Part shown: in pieces, positions 30,985 to 36,687 of the stretch
Layout of the letters: every line of letters starts with the position of its first letter
How positions within the stretch are numbered: position 1 is the first letter of the stretch
Assembly: GCA_004299485.1 (NCBI GenBank)
Contig: SCQP01000009.1
Location: forward strand, 1-36,687
Direction: 5' to 3'
Origin: Acidobacteriota bacterium
GTDB lineage: Bacteria; Acidobacteriota; Terriglobia; Terriglobales; SCQP01
DNA: 36,687 nt
Program-made: the position numbers and the translations under genes
Notes under the pieces: model-generated
What the model was told of the DNA's origin: nothing
The model's database searches: none
Seen by the model: only the letters and a program-made list of their open reading frames with translations

Positions 30985-33900
30985 ATGTGTCCGCCGGGAA
31001 AGAAGTTGGCTTTCATTGCGGGCAGTTGCCTGTTAGCCGGGAGCGCGTGGGGGTGGCTCGCAACGCGCCCGGCGCCGGCTCTAGTGATCCCCGCGGGACA
31101 GACACTGACAACGACGACGCTGCGGGTGCGCGGGACGCTGGTGAACCATGGCCGCATCATCGCGGATACGATTGAAGCCGCGCGGATCCTCAATACAGGC
31201 ACGATCGCCGCTCGCGGGCGGGACCTCTGCATCGACGGCGCGCAGGTGATCCGCAATGCCGGCGGGACAATTGCGGCGCCGGAGGGGACGATCCGGGTTG
31301 CCGCCGGCGGCCTGACACTGAGCGGAGGCGCGTGGCTGTCGAGCCGGCTGGATCTGGATGCGGGCGCAGGAATCCTGACCACGGACCTGGGGCGGGTAAC
31401 CGGCGAGGTCCACAGCCATGCGGCGAGCGCACATGTGCTGGCGCGCACGCCGCTGCTGCGGCTGGGCACGACCGCCATTGCAGGTGATCCGCTATTCGCC
31501 AACAGCAGCGGCAGCATCGCGATTGAAGGCCCCAATAGCTTCAGCGGTTCGGTCGCCCTTATTGCCGAGGGAAATATCACCAGCGACAGCACCGGATCGC
31601 TGACCACCAGCTCGGGAGGGTCGGTGCTGCTGGTGGCCGGCACTATCGTTTCGTCGGGATCGAACTCGGTGGTCACCAATTCACCGACGACGGGCGCCAG
31701 CTCTTTCGTTGTGATTCAGTTCTATTCCGCCTATGGCGGCAATGTCGACCTCAGTGCGTTTACGGGAACGGGTCCGGTGATCACCGCGCCCGGAGGCTCC
31801 GTGACGCTGGTTGCCTATTCCAATAGCACCTCGAACGGCCGAGTTCTACTCCCGACCGCGCCGACTTGGGCCATCGACACGTCGAACACCTCTGGCGCCG
31901 GCGGCAATGTCACCATCGTTGCCGGAGCACCGGCCGGAGCGACCCAGCCCATAATCCAGGCAGGCAACATCCGCACCGGGGGCGCGCCGGCCGGGTCCAT
32001 CAAGCTGGACACAAGCGAACCTACCCTTAACAATTCTCCCAGCAACGAAGTCGCAGCCGATGGCACCAGCTCGGCAACGTTCACGGGGACCACTCCGTCC
32101 ATCACAGCCGGCGACGCCGAAATTTCCGCCGGGAATCTCGATGCCATCGGTGCGGGTGGAGTGACTGGCTCGGGCGGGGCAGGCGGCGCGATTCAACTCG
32201 CGGCGGGTGGTTTCATCGCGACCCACCACCTGCTGGCCTGGGGCGGCGGCGGCGCCGGGGGACAGCCTGGCGGCAACGGAGGCTCCGTCTCCGTGTCCAG
32301 CCGCAGCGGCTCGGTGGCGATCGACGGCGAGGTGAATTCGTCGGGTGGCGGCGGGGGTGGGAATAACACTCCCGGCAGCGCCGGGAGCGTGGCGCTGAGT
32401 GCGCCCGCCGGTTCGATCTCGATCGTAGGAAGCATCTACAATGCTGCCGGGGGTCACGGTGGCGCCGTACCGGGTGGCGGAGGCGGCGGAAGCTACGGAG
32501 GCGGGGGAGGCGGCGAAGGCCCCGGCGGTGGTGGTGGCAGCGGCGCGGCCGGCGGAGGCGGAGGAAACACGGGCCCGGGCGGAGGGGGCGGCTTCGGCGG
32601 CGGTGGTGCTGCGGGCAGCGGGACCGGGACTGTTGCCGGGAGCGCGACGGGGGACCTGAGCTTCGGGAGCATCGGTGCTCCTGGCGGCGCGAACACCGGC
32701 TACAACGATCCTGGCGGGACGGACGGCGGCGGAGGGGAGCCGAGCGGGAGTGCTGCGAGTTCGGGAGCAGCGGGCGCGGTCGACATCACGGTGCTTACCG
32801 GGGAGTTGCGGCTGAACTCGTCCAACGTTCCGGCGCTGAGCAGCATGAGCGTGACCGACACGCTGCCACCGCCGGTCATCACGAGCGCGACCACGGCGAG
32901 CGGAACGTATGGTTCGGCATTCAGCTATACCATCACCGCCAGCAACGCGCCGAGCAGCTACAGCGTCACCGGAACGCTGCCGCCGGGCTTGAGCGCGAAC
33001 GGGGCGCAAATCACGGGCACGGCCACGGCGGCGGGAACATACGACGTCACCATCGGAGCGACAAGCGCCTATGGCACGGGCACGGCCACGCTGGCCATCA
33101 CCATTGCTCCGGCAGCGTTGAGCATTACGGCGACGCCCGCGAGCACAACCATGACCTACGGGGGCGCTGCACCCACGGTCGCCGCCAGCTACAGCGGTCT
33201 GGTGAACGGCAACAGCGCACCCGCGACCGCGCCGACGTGCATCACCACGGCCAGCAGCGCCAGTGCGACGGGCAGCTATCCGGCCCTGTGCTCGGGCGCG
33301 GCTGATCCCAATTACACCATCAGCTACACAGCCGGGACGGTCACGGTCGACCCGGCACCGCTGACACTGACCGCGAACAACGCCACCATGACCTACCATG
33401 GCACGGTGCCGGCGCTCGGTTATACCGCGTCCGGGTTTGTGAACAGCGACACGGCATCCGTACTGTCGGCCGCGCCGGCGCTGCAGACCAACGCCACCTC
33501 CTCTTCCCCGCCGGGATCGGGCTATAGCGTGACCTTCCAGGCCTGTCCGACTGCCGGCAACTACACGGTGACCTGCGATCCCGGCACGATGACGGTGACC
33601 GCAGCGCCGGGCGGCGCTGCGCACTTCAGCGGCGTGCTGATCGACGCAAGCGCCTCGCTGGATCCGGTTGGCTTAGCGGTGGATACGAGCGGCCATGTCT
33701 TTATCGCCGATGCCAGCTCGGGCGATATTTTGGAGGGCTCGGGATTCAGTACACCCACTGCGGTGCTGACGGGGTTGGGTTTCAGCGCCGGTGTGCCGGC
33801 CGGGCTGGCGCTGGACAGCAGCGGCAATCTGTATATCGCGGAGACGGGCGCCAACGCGCTCGTAAAGGCGACGCCGGGCGGCGGGGGAACGTACACGGCG

Positions 33901-36687
33901 CAAAGCATCGGGACGGTGGCCGGCATTCGGGGCGTAGCGGTGGCGGCGGCCGGGAGCCTGTACACCACCGACAGCAGCGGCACGGTGGAGAAGTGGACGC
34001 CCAGCGGCAACACCTACGGGAGTACAAGCGCGGTGAGCGGCCTTACGTCGCCCTCGGGCATTGCCGTGGACACGGCCGGGGACTTGTTTATCGCAGAACC
34101 AACGCTGGGCACGATTGTCGAGGAAAAGTTCTCGAGCGGCACGTACTCGGCCGTTACGATCGATAGCACGCTGACAGCACCGGGCGCACTGGCGATGGAC
34201 GCGGCGGGAGATCTGTTTGCGGCCGACTCCAGCGCACAGCAGATAGTTGAGGAGGTAAAGGGTAGCAGCTACAGCCGGATGGTTGCGGCGAACGCAGTCT
34301 ACAACGGCCTGAGTACGCCGGTTGCGGTAACGGTCGATTCGTCGGGCAATTTGTTCCTGGGCGACGACGGCACGCACAGCGTGCTGGAATGGCCGGCGCA
34401 GGGCGCGGATTTTGGCGCGGTCGCGGCGGGAGGCAGCAGCGCGGGGGTAACGCTCGAGTTCAACTTTGTGGCCAGCAGCACGCTCGGCAGCACGGTCAGT
34501 ACGGGATCGGATTATGTCATTGCTTCTGCGAGTGATACTTGCTCGGGGAAAAGCTTTGTTCTGGGCAACACCTGCACCGTCAGCGTGAGCTTCGCAGCGA
34601 CGGGCGCGGGCACGCGTCCGGGTGCGGTTGAGCTGACGGACACTTCCGGCAACGTGCTGGCCGCAGCGCTGGTGACCGGCTCGGCTACGGCCGGGCAGAT
34701 CGCCTTCGGCGGCACGGCAGCGCTGATTGGCGGAACAGTCACGCAGCCGAATCAGGCGGCTGTGGATGGGAGCGGCAACGTGTTTGTTGCCGACACTGCG
34801 CAAGGCATTCTCGAGCAGAAGCTGAGTAGCGGCGTTTATACCGAGACGGGCCTGGGGAGCGGGGTATCTGCGCCGGAGGGCGTTGCGGTAGATGGCGCCG
34901 GAAACGTCTTCGTATCCGACACCGGTAACGACCGGGTGCTGGAGAAATCGCCCTCCGGCGGGGCCTACGTGCAGTCTGTGGTGGCGACTGGGTTGAACGC
35001 GCCCGGTGCCATTGCCGTCGATGGCGGCGGCAGCCTCTATGTGGCGACTCCGAGCGCTGTGCTGCGGCTGACGCCGCGGGACGGCAGCTATGCCCAATCC
35101 ACAGTGGCGACGGTCAGTCTGCCGCTGGGGGTGGGACTCGCAGTCAACGCAAAGGGCACGGTCTTCGTGGCCGATCCGGGTGCAAAGGCCATCCTGGAAG
35201 CCACGCCCAGCGGCGGCGCCTACACCACGACGCTGCTGGCCACGGGCGTGTTCGGCGATGCCGTGGGCGTGGCGCTCGATGCCGCCAGCAATCTTTATGT
35301 CTTCGACTCCAGCAGCAACCAGATCACCTGCCTGAGCGCGGCCAGTGGCTATACGACTGCAACGCTCCTATCTGCCGCAGCAGCGCCTGCGGTGACGGCG
35401 GACGCGGAGGGCAATCTGTTTTTTGAGGCATCGGGCAGTTCGCGCCAGCTTACGCGGCTGGACCGCGCCGACGCCGCCAGTCTGGGTTTTGCGGCGAGCG
35501 CCCTGGGCGCCAACAGCTCCGATAGTCCGAAAGCGTTCACCATCACGAACATCGGCACGGCCACGCTGGCCATCAGCACGGTGAGCGCGCCCAGCCCGAG
35601 CTTTACGGCATCGGGGTGCGCGAGCGGTTCGATCGCGGAGGGAAACGCATGTAGCGAGAGCGTCAGCTTTGCGCCGCGTACGCTGGGGGCGAACGCATCG
35701 TCGATTACGTTCACCGACAACAATCTGGGCGTGACGAACGCGCAGCAGACGGTGGGATTGTCGGGCACGGGCGATCCCGCGCCGCTGGTCATTACCGCTC
35801 CGAGTCCCACGATGACCTATGGGGGCAGCGTGCCTTTGATCAGCGCCAGCTACTCGGGTCTGGTGAATGGCGATGTGGCACCCTCGACACCGCCCCAATG
35901 CAGCACCAGCGCAACCACGGCAAGTGCGGTCAGCAGCAAGCCAGCCACGACGTGCAGCGGCGCAAGCGATGCGAACTACACCATCACCTACGTAGCGGGA
36001 GCGGTGACCGTTGCTCCGGCGCCGTTGACGATCACCGCCTCCAGCCCGACCATGACCTATGGCGGCGCCGTTCCGGCCATCGTGCCCAGCTACACCGGCT
36101 TGGTCAATGGCGAGGCCGCCAGCACCGCGCTGACGGCACTGCCACTGTGCGCGACTTCCGCCACGAGCGCCACGCTGGTGGGCGCGACGCCGGCCACGAC
36201 GTGCGGCGCCGCTACGGCTCCAAACTACACGATCGCTTATGCGCCGGGCGTGGTGACGGTGAAGCCGGCGCCGCTGACCATTACCGCCTCCAGCCCGAGC
36301 ATGACATACGGCGGCGCCGTGCCAGCGATTACGCCCATCTACACGGGCATGGTGAACGGCCAGACTGCGCCCGCCACGCCGCCGGTGTGCACAACTACGG
36401 CGACCAGCAAGAGCCTGCCGGGATCTGACCCGGCCACGAGCTGCTCCGGAGCGCAGGATTCCAACTACGCCATCACCTATGCCGCCGGCGTGGTGACCGT
36501 GACCCCTGCCGGCGTGCTCACCATTACGGCCTCGAGCGCGAGCATGACCTACGGCAGCACGCCGCCAGCGGTGACCGCGAGCTACAGCGGCGCCGCCTCT
36601 TCGGTGCTCACGACGCCGCCCACCTGCGCCAGCACGGCGAGCAGCAGCTCGCCGGCGGGCAGCACCGCGCCGACAGCTTGCAGCGGC
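30985..36687 (+). CDS. Giant exported surface protein with NHL propellers and MBG repeats, C-terminus beyond window
   Basis: An open frame of 1901 codons with no stop to the right edge. It starts MCPPGKKLAFIAGSCLLAGS, a signal peptide. Residues about 35-600 are a repetitive beta-solenoid of hemagglutinin style (GGSVTLVAYSN, GGNVTIVAGAP, GGAIQLAAGG), with an extreme Gly-rich stretch at about 493-560. Next are an Ig-like putative domain (about 628-711), two MBG domains (about 712-874), six NHL blades (894-1138, e.g. PAGLALDSSGNLYIAETGAN), a spacer of choice-of-anchor type (to about 1250), six more NHL blades (1255-1495), an ASPM/Hydin-like domain (about 1497-1596), and at least four further MBG repeats. 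Probably a cell-surface adhesin or matrix protein. The anchor or export signal at the C-terminus is not visible. Confidence 0.88.
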   Translation, partial: MCPPGKKLAFIAGSCLLAGSAWGWLATRPAPALVIPAGQTLTTTTLRVRGTLVNHGRIIADTIEAARILNTGTIAARGRDLCIDGAQVIRNAGGTIAAPEGTIRVAAGGLTLSGGAWLSSRLDLDAGAGILTTDLGRVTGEVHSHAASAHVLARTPLLRLGTTAIAGDPLFANSSGSIAIEGPNSFSGSVALIAEGNITSDSTGSLTTSSGGSVLLVAGTIVSSGSNSVVTNSPTTGASSFVVIQFYSAYGGNVDLSAFTGTGPVITAPGGSVTLVAYSNSTSNGRVLLPTAPTWAIDTSNTSGAGGNVTIVAGAPAGATQPIIQAGNIRTGGAPAGSIKLDTSEPTLNNSPSNEVAADGTSSATFTGTTPSITAGDAEISAGNLDAIGAGGVTGSGGAGGAIQLAAGGFIATHHLLAWGGGGAGGQPGGNGGSVSVSSRSGSVAIDGEVNSSGGGGGGNNTPGSAGSVALSAPAGSISIVGSIYNAAGGHGGAVPGGGGGGSYGGGGGGEGPGGGGGSGAAGGGGGNTGPGGGGGFGGGGAAGSGTGTVAGSATGDLSFGSIGAPGGANTGYNDPGGTDGGGGEPSGSAASSGAAGAVDITVLTGELRLNSSNVPALSSMSVTDTLPPPVITSATTASGTYGSAFSYTITASNAPSSYSVTGTLPPGLSANGAQITGTATAAGTYDVTIGATSAYGTGTATLAITIAPAALSITATPASTTMTYGGAAPTVAASYSGLVNGNSAPATAPTCITTASSASATGSYPALCSGAADPNYTISYTAGTVTVDPAPLTLTANNATMTYHGTVPALGYTASGFVNSDTASVLSAAPALQTNATSSSPPGSGYSVTFQACPTAGNYTVTCDPGTMTVTAAPGGAAHFSGVLIDASASLDPVGLAVDTSGHVFIADASSGDILEGSGFSTPTAVLTGLGFSAGVPAGLALDSSGNLYIAETGANALVKATPGGGGTYTAQSIGTVAGIRGVAVAAAGSLYTTDSSGTVEKWTPSGNTYGSTSAVSGLTSPSGIAVDTAGDLFIAEPTLGTIVEEKFSSGTYSAVTIDSTLTAPGALAMDAAGDLFAADSSAQQIVEEVKGSSYSRMVAANAVYNGLSTPVAVTVDSSGNLFLGDDGTHSVLEWPAQGADFGAVAAGGSSAGVTLEFNFVASSTLGSTVSTGSDYVIASASDTCSGKSFVLGNTCTVSVSFAATGAGTRPGAVELTDTSGNVLAAALVTGSATAGQIAFGGTAALIGGTVTQPNQAAVDGSGNVFVADTAQGILEQKLSSGVYTETGLGSGVSAPEGVAVDGAGNVFVSDTGNDRVLEKSPSGGAYVQSVVATGLNAPGAIAVDGGGSLYVATPSAVLRLTPRDGSYAQSTVATVSLPLGVGLAVNAKGTVFVADPGAKAILEATPSGGAYTTTLLATGVFGDAVGVALDAASNLYVFDSSSNQITCLSAASGYTTATLLSAAAAPAVTADAEGNLFFEASGSSRQLTRLDRADAASLGFAASALGANSSDSPKAFTITNIGTATLAISTVSAPSPSFTASGCASGSIAEGNACSESVSFAPRTLGANASSITFTDNNLGVTNAQQTVGLSGTGDPAPLVITAPSPTMTYGGSVPLISASYSGLVNGDVAPSTPPQCSTSATTASAVSSKPATTCSGASDANYTITYVAGAVTVAPAPLTITASSPTMTYGGAVPAIVPSYTGLVNGEAASTALTALPLCATSATSATLVGATPATTCGAATAPNYTIAYAPGVVTVKPAPLTITASSPSMTYGGAVPAITPIYTGMVNGQTAPATPPVCTTTATSKSLPGSDPATSCSGAQDSNYAITYAAGVVTVTPAGVLTITASSASMTYGSTPPAVTASYSGAASSVLTTPPTCASTASSSSPAGSTAPTACSG
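35776..36687 (+). repeat. Tandem MBG-domain repeats of about 240 bases
   Basis: Units begin at 35776, 36016, 36265 and 36505 with lengths 240, 249 and 240 bases, the last cut by the window edge. Each encodes a core such as PLTITASSPTMTYGGAVP, a YSGLVNG-type turn, and two cysteines around TTAT-type sequence before NYTITY. The first 66 bases of units 2 and 3 differ at only 10 positions, 8 of them third codon positions. Two more diverged units lie at about 33115-33600. Confidence 0.85.

Noticed and set aside
31846-35097. Long minus-strand open frames (592 and 474 codons) opposite the giant gene
   Set aside because: They are Arg-rich translations of the complement of a repetitive high-GC coding region, have no recognisable domain, and the plus strand is clearly coding.

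Overview
The window is a gene-dense, high-GC chromosomal stretch from a diderm bacterium, most likely an Acidobacteriota member. The taxonomic inference rests on several things together: an LPS-assembly lipoprotein (LptE), a Ser/Thr kinase fused to a WD40-like propeller, ECF sigma/anti-sigma loci with secreted HEAT-repeat partners, a divergent Hfq-like protein with a long N-terminal extension, a VPS10/sortilin-like Asp-box protein, a bacilliredoxin, and a giant MBG/NHL surface protein. I see no rRNA, tRNA, CRISPR array, transposase or phage gene. About 97% of the sequence is coding, and many neighbouring genes overlap by 4 bases (ATGA-type junctions), which points to translational coupling.

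Layout. 1-2882: an M20 peptidase (minus, running off the left edge) starts head-to-head with a PIG-L deacetylase/GT4 glycosyltransferase pair (plus); the two start codons share the same CATG. 2886-6767 (plus): a TrmJ-like rRNA/tRNA 2'-O-methyltransferase, then ECF sigma, anti-sigma and two secreted HEAT-repeat proteins in an ATGA-coupled chain. 6769-8102 (minus): a second ECF sigma and an anti-sigma with a Cys-rich extracytoplasmic domain, converging on the first locus. 8139-15034 (minus): fumarylacetoacetase, bacilliredoxin, Ser/Thr kinase, a 59-aa membrane protein, a 137-aa membrane protein, an M24 peptidase and a YggS PLP protein. 15060-20773 (plus): housekeeping genes tmk, holB, an Hfq-like gene, pssA, a cysteine-less Asd-like gene, lptE and holA. 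20751-23984 (minus): penicillin-acylase-family hydrolase and a membrane-anchored protein of unknown function. 24038-28785 (plus): ftsY, a short antitoxin-like ORF overlapping the ftsY tail, a VapC/PIN toxin interrupted by a +1 frameshift, and a 1058-aa sortilin-like protein. 28782-30723 (minus): aldehyde dehydrogenase and ruvC. 30985 to the right edge (plus): one uninterrupted reading frame of at least 1901 codons for a giant secreted protein.

Three observations stand out. First, short arrays with a CTG core and a strict 7-base period (typically ACTGnnA) recur at gene ends and intergenic sites. Two copies form inverted arrays around a GC-rich spacer, and in places the repeat supplies stop or start codons. 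Second, the PIN-toxin frameshift lies exactly on TTT-TGA-C behind a GGAGAGG stretch, which is the geometry of the prfB programmed frameshift, and all four catalytic acidic residues survive across the shift. Third, the 261-base region between ruvC and the giant gene holds a nested inverted-repeat element and a perfect 8+6+8 palindrome.

All functional names are from motif recognition by eye; no database search was run.
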